NCBI GenBank assembly: GCA_028868555.1
Contig: JAGWUG010000046.1
Coordinates: 1-7,228, forward strand
Direction of reading: 5' to 3'
Length of the DNA: 7,228 nucleotides
Origin: Actinomycetales bacterium
GTDB taxonomy: Bacteria > Actinomycetota > Actinomycetes > Actinomycetales > Microbacteriaceae
Part shown: piece after piece, positions 1 to 5,150 of the stretch
Layout of the letters: each line of letters starts with the position of its first letter
Numbering within the stretch: position 1 is the stretch's first letter
The notes under the pieces: generated by a model
The model's input: only the letters and a program-made list of their open reading frames with translations
What the model was told of the DNA's origin: nothing
Database searches by the model: none
Position numbers and translations under genes: made by a program

Positions 1-143
1 ACGTAGTTGTCGAAACCGTGAGTGTTTTTGACAGGCTCGCGAAGCGAAAACTCGGCCGCCGAAACCAGCGGGAAGAACACGAAGGTGGCCGCAATAAGCA
101 TGCCGATGGTAAGTGGAAGCTGACGAGGTGAAAGGAACTTCAT
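1..143 (-). CDS. ABC transporter permease, second subunit (N-terminal fragment)
   Basis: Only the first 47 codons are in the window; the gene continues past the left edge. The visible protein begins MKFLSPRQLP and has one clear hydrophobic segment at about residues 11-32, followed by a short AEFSLRE stretch. That layout is usual for the first membrane helix and periplasm-side start of the second permease in binding-protein-dependent importers of the iron/polyamine/2-aminoethylphosphonate kind. Its ATG overlaps the TGA of the upstream permease gene in an ATGA junction, so the two are probably translationally coupled; an AGAGGTGG stretch just upstream could serve as ribosome binding site. It would pair with permease 1 to form the membrane channel. 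The fragment is too short to show the cytoplasmic EAA loop, so the assignment leans heavily on context. Confidence 0.75.
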   Translation of the reverse strand, partial: MKFLSPRQLPLTIGMLIAATFVFFPLVSAAEFSLREPVKNTHGFDNY

Positions 144-1042
144 CGCTGCCACCTCTCGGCTCGACGCTGGATGATGAGGTACGGGACCATGGCAACTAGT
201 GTCACGACAACCATCGCAACGGCTAGAGCCTTGGCCAGGTTGACCTCATCGAAGATGACGTTTCCGTCCAGCAGGTTGCCAATCAGCAATGGAACCAGTG
301 CGATGGTTCCGTTGGTCATGGCGCGGGCGGTGGCATAGGCCGAAAAGGCGCTTGCGAACAGCAGCAGGAAAGCGGAGAGGAAGCTTGGGAAAAGCAGTGG
401 TATACCTATGTGGCGCCAAAACTGGGCACCGTTGGCGCCTAGTGTCTTAGCTGCCTCGTTCCACTCGCGACGAAGGCCGTGTATGGCTGGCGAGAAGACG
501 ATAACCATGAGCGGAATCTGGAAGTACGAGTAAACCACGACCAAACCCGAGAAGGTGTACAGCGAGAAGCCGGCACCGTAGATATCGATGCCCATGAACT
601 TCAGTGCGCTAGTTGCCGAGCCTTCGGCACCCAGGGCCGCAATGAACATGAATGCCAGCGGGACTCCACCGGTGTTGGCAAGTACTCCAGAGATGGAGGC
701 GATGATCTGGCGCATTCGGTCAGTGCCGCGGCTCTCGATCAAGAAGGCCAGAATGGCGCCTGGGATGGCCGAAGCCAATGCCGAGCACAGGGCGAGGCCA
801 AGGCTGGTGCGCATCGCGGTGAGGATTGGTTCCTTGAAGACATCGGCGTAGTTCAGCAGGCTGAAAGCGCCGTTGTTGTCCTGGAACGAGGCCACGAAGA
901 CATCGAGCAGTGGGGCGAAGAAGAATACGCCCATGAAAACTAGGAGTGGCAGAAGTGCCACTGCGATTGTTAGCCACCGACCCGTAAGGGTGCCCCATGA
1001 TGGGACACCCTTACGGTTGAGGCGAGCCTCGGTTTGAGTCAT
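140..1042 (-). CDS. ABC transporter permease, first subunit
   Basis: A 300-residue inner-membrane permease (BPD_transp_1 family). Hydrophobic segments lie at roughly residues 24-46, 78-103, 110-138, 158-185, 213-237 and 270-292. The cytoplasmic EAA loop that docks on the ATPase is clear at 196-215 (EAAKTLGANGAQFWRHIGIP). I start the gene at the ATG at 1042 (MTQTEARLNR), four bases after the binding-protein stop codon. The frame stays open upstream to 1156, but that extension runs inside the binding-protein gene, reads as antisense-free junk composition and adds no recognisable sequence. No Shine-Dalgarno sequence precedes this ATG, so initiation probably depends on ribosomes that have just finished the binding-protein gene. 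Codons 9-21 form a strong hairpin (separate entry). With its neighbours it most likely imports an aminophosphonate; Fe3+ or polyamine uptake is the alternative from sequence alone. Confidence 0.9.
   Translation of the reverse strand: MTQTEARLNRKGVPSWGTLTGRWLTIAVALLPLLVFMGVFFFAPLLDVFVASFQDNNGAFSLLNYADVFKEPILTAMRTSLGLALCSALASAIPGAILAFLIESRGTDRMRQIIASISGVLANTGGVPLAFMFIAALGAEGSATSALKFMGIDIYGAGFSLYTFSGLVVVYSYFQIPLMVIVFSPAIHGLRREWNEAAKTLGANGAQFWRHIGIPLLFPSFLSAFLLLFASAFSAYATARAMTNGTIALVPLLIGNLLDGNVIFDEVNLAKALAVAMVVVTLVAMVPYLIIQRRAERWQR
982..1016 (-). promoter_or_regulatory. Long RNA hairpin inside the start of the permease gene
   Basis: A near-perfect 35-nt inverted repeat. The outer arms are CCGTAAGGGTG and CACCCTTACGG (11 bp), then one non-Watson-Crick position, then CCC/GGG closing on the five bases ATCAT. 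In the mRNA sense strand the odd position is U opposite G, a wobble pair, so the RNA stem is continuous; on the opposite strand it would be an A-C mismatch. It begins 26 nt after the permease ATG and 31 nt after the binding-protein stop codon. No run of U follows, so it is not an ordinary intrinsic terminator. Hairpins at this point in importer operons can block 3' exonucleases and keep binding-protein mRNA more abundant than permease mRNA; that role is inferred here. A DNA-level operator is the alternative. Confidence 0.65.
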
Positions 1043-1046
1043 GTGA

Positions 1047-2252
1047 CTAGAGGGTTGGCCACTGAGCGGCAACCAGAGCCTTGCCGGTGACCTGCTGGTC
1101 TGGCGATGGCTGGTAAACCTTGGCACCCTTTGGAACATTGAAGCCCTCAGGACCATCGATGATCGAGTTCTTCTTGATCATGTCGGCCTGCAGGATTGGA
1201 GCAGCGCCACCCGATACGAATACGTTCTGGCCACCCATGATGGTGTTGAACAGCTTCGAGCCGGTGAGCTTGATGTCCTTAGCGGTCAGCTGAGCGCTGG
1301 TCTTGCCCTTGTTCTCCGAGTAGAGGAACTCTTCCCACAGACGAGCAGCTGCACAGTGAGGAGCCTTGGCGTTGATTGCCTGGATGTAAGGGGTACCTGC
1401 GAGAACTGCATCGGTTGGGATGACGAACTTGAGGTTCTTACCTGCAGCCTTAGCCGAAGCGATGTTGCCTGGAGCGTTGAAGTTCCAGGTCAGAGCGATC
1501 TTGTAGGCACCTGCAACGTAGTTCTCACCAGTTGCCTTCACCGAGGTGAAGTTACCCGAAGCCTTGATCTTCTTGAAGAAGTCGAGTCCAGGCTGGATGT
1601 TGTCAACCGAACCACCGTTTGCCAGCGATGCGGCGTAAACCGACATGAATGGCTCCTGTCCTGCGGTTGGGTCACCAGTCAGTGCGATCTGGCCCTTGTA
1701 GGCAGGGTTGGTCAGGTCAGCGATCTTGGTAGGTGCTGGCGAAACGCTTGCATCGTAGGAGATACCGATGATGCCGTTGTAGTCGCCGTACCAGTTGCCG
1801 TTGTCGGCCTTCCACTTGCTTGGGATGGCGTTGAAGTTAGCAACCTTGTAGTTTGCGAACAGCTTGTCCTGGCCAGCGCCGATAACGCCGTTCAGAGCCG
1901 AAACACCGATGTCAACAACGTCTGGCTGCTTTGCAGCTGGAGCGGTCTTGATGGTCTGGATCTCGTAAGCCGACGAACCGTCTGGGTTGTCGTCGTTGAT
2001 CTTGATGCCGAAAGCCTTGCTGAACAGGTCCATGGCCTCGCCGTAGTTTGCCCAGTCGCGTGGAAGGGTGATTACGTTGAGCTCGCCTTCCTTCTTGGCA
2101 GCCTTGACCAGTGCGTCCATGCCGCCGGCGGTCTTCAGGTTGGTTGCCTTACATACGTTGGTTGCGGCCAGCGATGGGGTGCTGATCGAAACGACTGTGC
2201 CGAAAGCAACTGCCGAGGCAGCAGCCACAGCAACAATGCGCTTGAGGTTCAT
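1047..2252 (-). CDS. ABC transporter substrate-binding protein, probable aminophosphonate binder
   Basis: A 401-residue exported solute-binding protein. It has a classical Sec signal peptide: MNLKRIV, a hydrophobic core at about 6-24, and a probable cleavage site after SLA at 29 or AA at 30. There is no lipobox; the first cysteine (C34, in TNVCK) lacks the required residues before it. Two cysteines, C34 and C300, could form a disulfide. The mature part resembles periplasmic binding proteins of the Fe3+/polyamine/2-aminoethylphosphonate type (SBP_bac_6/8-like), with segments such as NGIIGISYDAS (159-169) and YKGQIALTGDPTAGQEPF (185-202). A strong AAGGAG ribosome binding site lies five bases upstream, and lysine codons are almost all AAG, both in keeping with high expression. 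It is followed after four bases by the permease gene. The phosphonate ligand is inferred from the adjacent FAD oxidoreductase and phosphonatase-like genes; the protein alone does not settle it. Confidence 0.87.
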   Translation of the reverse strand: MNLKRIVAVAAASAVAFGTVVSISTPSLAATNVCKATNLKTAGGMDALVKAAKKEGELNVITLPRDWANYGEAMDLFSKAFGIKINDDNPDGSSAYEIQTIKTAPAAKQPDVVDIGVSALNGVIGAGQDKLFANYKVANFNAIPSKWKADNGNWYGDYNGIIGISYDASVSPAPTKIADLTNPAYKGQIALTGDPTAGQEPFMSVYAASLANGGSVDNIQPGLDFFKKIKASGNFTSVKATGENYVAGAYKIALTWNFNAPGNIASAKAAGKNLKFVIPTDAVLAGTPYIQAINAKAPHCAAARLWEEFLYSENKGKTSAQLTAKDIKLTGSKLFNTIMGGQNVFVSGGAAPILQADMIKKNSIIDGPEGFNVPKGAKVYQPSPDQQVTGKALVAAQWPTL

Positions 2253-2257
2253 TTAGT

Positions 2258-2263
2258 CTCCTT
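2258..2263 (-). promoter_or_regulatory. Ribosome binding site of the substrate-binding protein gene
   Basis: AAGGAG on the minus strand, separated by five bases (ACTAA) from the ATG at 2252. It is among the clearest Shine-Dalgarno sequences in the window and fixes the start codon. The next gene in the operon has none. Confidence 0.85.
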
Positions 2264-2276
2264 GATTTGGTTAAGT

Positions 2277-2370
2277 CGGTTAACAGAACCGCTCGTCACC
2301 TATCCCAAGCGGGTTTGGCAAACGGAACCTGAGCGCTGAATGAACTGCCAAGTAAGGGTTTATAAAACCG
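2277..2370. promoter_or_regulatory. Three similar operator-like palindromes upstream of the binding-protein gene
   Basis: Three 15-bp near-palindromes lie in the 127-bp gap between the hydrolase and binding-protein genes: CGGTTAACAGAACCG at 2277-2291, GGGTTTGGCAAACGG at 2311-2325 and GGGTTTATAAAACCG at 2356-2370. All fit SGGTTWNNNRAACSG, with GGTT and AAC invariant. Centres are 34 and 45 bp apart. The copy nearest the gene sits 13 bp upstream of the ribosome binding site. Repeated symmetric sites of this kind usually bind a dimeric repressor or activator. No regulator gene is in the window, so the protein that binds is unknown. Confidence 0.5.
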
Positions 2371-2388
2371 TTATAAACGCTAGTTGAA
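2358..2388 (-). promoter_or_regulatory. AT-rich inverted repeat with candidate promoter for the transporter operon
   Basis: Positions 2358-2378 hold a perfect 8-bp inverted repeat, GTTTATAA and TTATAAAC around five bases, unusually AT-rich for this DNA. On the minus strand TATAAA (2364-2359) could be a -10 element, with TTCAAC (2388-2383), inside the last codons of the hydrolase gene, as a poor -35 at 18-bp spacing. This would give a leader of about 100 nt before the binding-protein ATG. The repeat overlaps one of the GGTT-N5-AAC sites, so a bound regulator would cover the -10. As an RNA hairpin it would be weak and has no U-run, so I do not call it a terminator. The promoter assignment is tentative. 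Confidence 0.35.
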
Positions 2389-3048
2389 CAACAGGTTAGG
2401 AAGCTCGGCCACCGATGCGATGACTGCGGTCGCTCCGGCTGCAACTAGTGCGGCTCGGTCGTGCGATCCGGAAAGCACTCCAACTCGGGTGCCGGCACCG
2501 AAGGCAACGGCCGCTTCCATGTCACTAATGGTGTCCCCGAGGACAACGCAATTATCTGGATCGACCACGCCAAGTTTGGTTGCAGCAAGCTGAAGCATCT
2601 TTGGGCTTGGGCGGCCTGCGCCAACCTCGCCAGGGACCACGGTATCGTCGACAATGCCGTTCCATTCCAGCTGGTTCAGGATTGCGTTCAGAGTCATTCG
2701 GCTGAAACCGGTGGTGAGAGCGGTTGGAATGCCTCGGGTCTTCAGTTCGTTCAACACGGCAGTGGCGCCGGGGATTTCCTCAACGCCTTCGGTAAGAACC
2801 AGGTCAAGGTAGGCGCCCTCGAAGGCCACGTTTGCCTTGTCCGCCAGGTCGGCGCGTCCCAGCATCGCTGTGAACACCTCGATCTTGCTCTGACCCATGG
2901 TGTCGATGGCGTATTGAGTGAACTCGGCGTCACGCTCCTGCCACTGGACTGGAACGGTGAAAGCGAACGCCTTCGCGAAGGCTCGAATTACCAGACCCTC
3001 GTCACGAACAGTAGTTCCGGCTACGTCAAAGGCGATCATTTCGTACAT
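2380..3048 (-). CDS. Phosphonatase-like HAD hydrolase (PhnX-related, TIGR03351 type)
   Basis: A 222-residue cytoplasmic hydrolase predicted to cleave the C-P bond of phosphonoacetaldehyde or a close 2-oxoethylphosphonate, giving acetaldehyde and phosphate. The HAD core shows motif I as DVAGTT (nucleophile D8, with A10 where ordinary HADs have Asp), motif II as TTGFS (112-116), arginine R146 in GAGRPSP where most HADs have lysine, and acidic motif IV GDTISD (D172, D176). The cap domain carries MGQSK with K55 at the position of the Schiff-base lysine of phosphonatase. These are the features shared by PhnX and the phosphonatase-like family. Its length matches the latter; classical PhnX is about 265-270 residues. 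The ATG overlaps the stop of the FAD oxidoreductase gene by one base (TGATG), so the two are probably coupled; no good ribosome binding site lies close to it. Exact substrate is inferred. Confidence 0.88.
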   Translation of the reverse strand: MYEMIAFDVAGTTVRDEGLVIRAFAKAFAFTVPVQWQERDAEFTQYAIDTMGQSKIEVFTAMLGRADLADKANVAFEGAYLDLVLTEGVEEIPGATAVLNELKTRGIPTALTTGFSRMTLNAILNQLEWNGIVDDTVVPGEVGAGRPSPKMLQLAATKLGVVDPDNCVVLGDTISDMEAAVAFGAGTRVGVLSGSHDRAALVAAGATAVIASVAELPNLLFN

Positions 3049-4172
3049 CAGAAACCCAAAATCCTCACGGTGTTTTCGGCAATTGCCGGCGCTAGCGAGT
3101 TGCCGCGCCCGCCAGGGCCGGTGACAACAACGATGGTCTTGGAGATGTGGGTGCGCTCACAGATCGCGCCATCGGTGCGCTGCGAGTAGACGCCGTCCCA
3201 GCGACGCGCAACCTTAGGTAGGGGGCGGCCCAGAATGTCGGAGGCAACGTCAATCAGGTAGTCGTATTCTGGCTCGCGCAGGAAGATGTCGAACGGCTCA
3301 TCGTACTCGTGAGTGTCTCCAATCGTGAGAGTGCCATCGGTACGTTGAACCATGAGCAGCTGCATCTTGGCACCCGCCGCGATTGGGTCCTGTGGTGGCA
3401 TCTCGCGAAGGGCAGGAACGTCGTAAGCAGGGTAGTAGCGCATCGAGTCTCCGTCACCAACCGAGGTGGTGAGTTCCTCACCCAGTGGCACGGTGCTCAT
3501 CATCTGCAGGCGCACGCGACGGATTGGGGACTCCGCCAGCTGAGCTCCAAAGAGGCTCTTGTGGTCGGCACCTGGGCAGACCAGGGCAAAATCGCCATGG
3601 AACATCTCGCCAGTGGCGGCAAAGGCAACCGGACCGGTTGGACCCTCGTTGACGTCAACGATCTCGGTATTTGGAACCCAGCTGTAATTGTCGTGGGCCA
3701 GCAGGTGATGGCGAATATTGTGCAGCAAGTGGGCGGGCTCAACCGCGGCATCCTTGGAGCAGTAAAGGGCAGCCTCAAACTTTCCGCGCACGGCAGGGTT
3801 GATCTGACGGGCTTCCTCAGCGCTCAGCAGCTGCCAGCCTCGGGCCTCTGCATCCGGCAGCGCCATGGACTGCTCCATTACCTTCACCTCGGCGGTTGTG
3901 CGGGCGATTGTTAGAGAACCGTTTGAGCGAAGGCTGAGGTCGCGCACATCGGCGGCAACCTCGTCCCAGAGTTCGCGTGCGAGCAGTGCCTCTTCCAATT
4001 CTTCGCCAGCGCGGCGTCCTCCAACCCAGACCAGTCCAAAGTTTCGCACCGATGCCTGCAGCGGCACAGGATCGCGATCGATCTGAACCACACGGTAGCC
4101 ACGCTTGACTAGACGCAAGGCGTGCATGGTTCCAATTACGCCGCCACCTATGATGAGAATTTGCTTTGCCAT
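3048..4172 (-). CDS. FAD-dependent amine oxidoreductase linked to phosphonate breakdown (TIGR03364 type)
   Basis: A 374-residue flavoenzyme of the DAO fold. The N-terminal Rossmann motif is IIGGGVIG (GxGxxG at 9-14) with D32 at the end of the second strand, placed to bind the FAD ribose. The SVRNFGLVWVGGR stretch (41-53) and C-terminal TGPGGRGNSLAPAIAENT (351-368) fit the family that is found beside phosphonatase-like hydrolases. Known or proposed activity for such enzymes is oxidative deamination of AEP-like amines, including N-methyl-AEP, to phosphonoacetaldehyde with release of the amine, using O2 or another acceptor. Here it is first in the operon and overlaps the hydrolase by one base, so the two probably act in sequence. 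A GGAGG site seven bases upstream supports the ATG at 4172. No transaminase is encoded nearby. D-amino acid or sarcosine-like oxidase activity is the alternative. Confidence 0.88.
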   Translation of the reverse strand: MAKQILIIGGGVIGTMHALRLVKRGYRVVQIDRDPVPLQASVRNFGLVWVGGRRAGEELEEALLARELWDEVAADVRDLSLRSNGSLTIARTTAEVKVMEQSMALPDAEARGWQLLSAEEARQINPAVRGKFEAALYCSKDAAVEPAHLLHNIRHHLLAHDNYSWVPNTEIVDVNEGPTGPVAFAATGEMFHGDFALVCPGADHKSLFGAQLAESPIRRVRLQMMSTVPLGEELTTSVGDGDSMRYYPAYDVPALREMPPQDPIAAGAKMQLLMVQRTDGTLTIGDTHEYDEPFDIFLREPEYDYLIDVASDILGRPLPKVARRWDGVYSQRTDGAICERTHISKTIVVVTGPGGRGNSLAPAIAENTVRILGF

Positions 4173-4179
4173 TGAGGGC

Positions 4180-4184
4180 CCTCC
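4180..4184 (-). promoter_or_regulatory. Ribosome binding site of the FAD oxidoreductase gene
   Basis: GGAGG on the minus strand, seven bases before the ATG at 4172. It partly lies in the perfect 10-bp palindrome GAGGGCCCTC (4174-4183), which could pair with itself in another RNA molecule or slightly mask the site. The rest of the 66-bp divergent gap shows no convincing minus-strand -10 element. Confidence 0.75.
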
Positions 4185-4226
4185 ATAGGCTGAGGCTAAT
4201 GAGCAAGCGTGAACTTAAGGTTTCAA

Positions 4227-4232
4227 TAGACT
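4227..4232 (+). promoter_or_regulatory. Candidate -10 element for leaderless expression of the first EamA gene
   Basis: TAGACT fits the TANNNT pattern of actinobacterial -10 elements and ends six bases before the ATG at 4239, so transcription would start at or next to the start codon. There is no Shine-Dalgarno sequence before this ATG (GAACGA), which agrees with a leaderless message. No good -35 is seen at 16-18 bp. The site is only 55 bp from the divergent FAD oxidoreductase start, so both promoters must share this small gap. Confidence 0.45.
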
Positions 4233-4238
4233 GAACGA

Positions 4239-5150
4239 ATGAGCGGAAAATCTGGAAGCTGGCTGGGCCTCTACCTTTTGGTGGGCTCGGTTTGGGGTTG
4301 CTCGTTCCTCTTCATCGCCCTAGGTAACCAATTCCTGACCCCGGTCGGAGTAGGCTTCTGGCGGCTGGCCCTCGGTGGGCTTCCGCTGCTGATTCTTTCG
4401 CTGCTGCAGCGCCGCAAACTACCAACCGGGCTGCGCGCCTACGGCCTACTTTTTGTAGTTTCAATCTTCATGAACTCGGTGCCGAGCGCCCTGTTCGCCT
4501 ACGCCGAGCAGCACGTCACCAGCAGCTTCGCCGGAATCATGAATGCCACCACCCCAATCGCCACGGTGCTGATGATTCTCTCGGTGTTCCGCGAGGAAAA
4601 ACCCAGCCGCAAGGTGCTTGCCGGCCTGGGCGTTGGCCTGCTGGGTGTGCTTACTGTGCTTTCGGTCTGGAACGGCCTGGGCGACAACAACCCGGCCGCT
4701 GTGCTTGCGCTGATCGGCGCAGTCACGCTCTACGGCATAGGTGGCCCGTTTGCGCGCCGCTACCTGCCCAGCCTCAAACTTGACCCGCAGGTTCAGGTGG
4801 CCATTCAGGTGCTGGTGGCCTGCCTCACACTGGCGCCGTTCTACCTGGCGGGCCCTTTGGTCACCGCCACACCAACCATCACCGAGTTGGGTGGCATGCT
4901 GCTGCTGGGCGTGGTTGGAACCGGCTTCACCTACATCTGGTACTACCAACTGATGGCGGTCGCGGGCAGCGCAATAGCCAACTCGGTGACCTATCTTTCG
5001 CCAGTTGTGGCCGTGCTGGTCGGCTCGCTGCTGCTGCACGAATCGGTCACCTGGAATCAGATTTTGGGTGGCGCGATCGTCATCCTCGGTGCCGCCATAA
5101 GTCAGGGTCGCCTCGACGGTCTGCTGGCAAGAATCTCTGGCCGCAAGTGA
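4239..5150 (+). CDS. EamA-family drug/metabolite transporter (first of tandem pair)
   Basis: A 303-residue membrane protein with about ten hydrophobic segments arranged as two EamA repeats, roughly residues 8-143 and 153-287. Family landmarks are visible: WGCSFLFI (19-26), FWRLALGG (40-47) and FAYAEQHVTSSFAGIMNATTP (86-106) in the first half, and TYLSPVVAVLVGSLLLHE (251-268) in the second. The length is typical of ten-helix members. Transporters of this family mostly export amino acids, purines or other metabolites, and some import; the substrate cannot be read from sequence. It is transcribed away from the phosphonate genes and shares a 66-bp gap with them, and it overlaps the next gene by four bases. 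Translation probably begins on a leaderless mRNA because no ribosome binding site is present. Confidence 0.92.
   Translation: MSGKSGSWLGLYLLVGSVWGCSFLFIALGNQFLTPVGVGFWRLALGGLPLLILSLLQRRKLPTGLRAYGLLFVVSIFMNSVPSALFAYAEQHVTSSFAGIMNATTPIATVLMILSVFREEKPSRKVLAGLGVGLLGVLTVLSVWNGLGDNNPAAVLALIGAVTLYGIGGPFARRYLPSLKLDPQVQVAIQVLVACLTLAPFYLAGPLVTATPTITELGGMLLLGVVGTGFTYIWYYQLMAVAGSAIANSVTYLSPVVAVLVGSLLLHESVTWNQILGGAIVILGAAISQGRLDGLLARISGRK

Noticed and set aside
982..1016. Hairpin as an intrinsic terminator
   Set aside because: No U-run follows on the minus strand and the stem lies within the permease coding sequence.
1043..1156. N-terminal extension of the permease upstream of the ATG at 1042
   Set aside because: It overlaps the binding-protein gene in another frame, adds a Ser/Arg-rich stretch unlike permeases, and the ATG at 1042 fits the operon spacing.
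1..2252. Iron (FbpABC-type) uptake operon
   Set aside because: The fold is shared with Fe3+ importers, so this is not excluded, but no iron-binding tyrosine pattern was identified and the neighbouring phosphonate enzymes favour an aminophosphonate ligand.
1356..2339. Long open frame on the plus strand (327 codons) opposite the binding-protein gene
   Set aside because: It is a shadow of a strongly biased gene: rich in Val, Cys and Trp, no domain resemblance, no ribosome binding site, and fully antisense to a well-supported coding region.
2461..3189. Plus-strand open frame (242 codons) across the hydrolase and end of the oxidoreductase
   Set aside because: Antisense to two clear enzymes, with shadow-like composition and no recognisable motifs.
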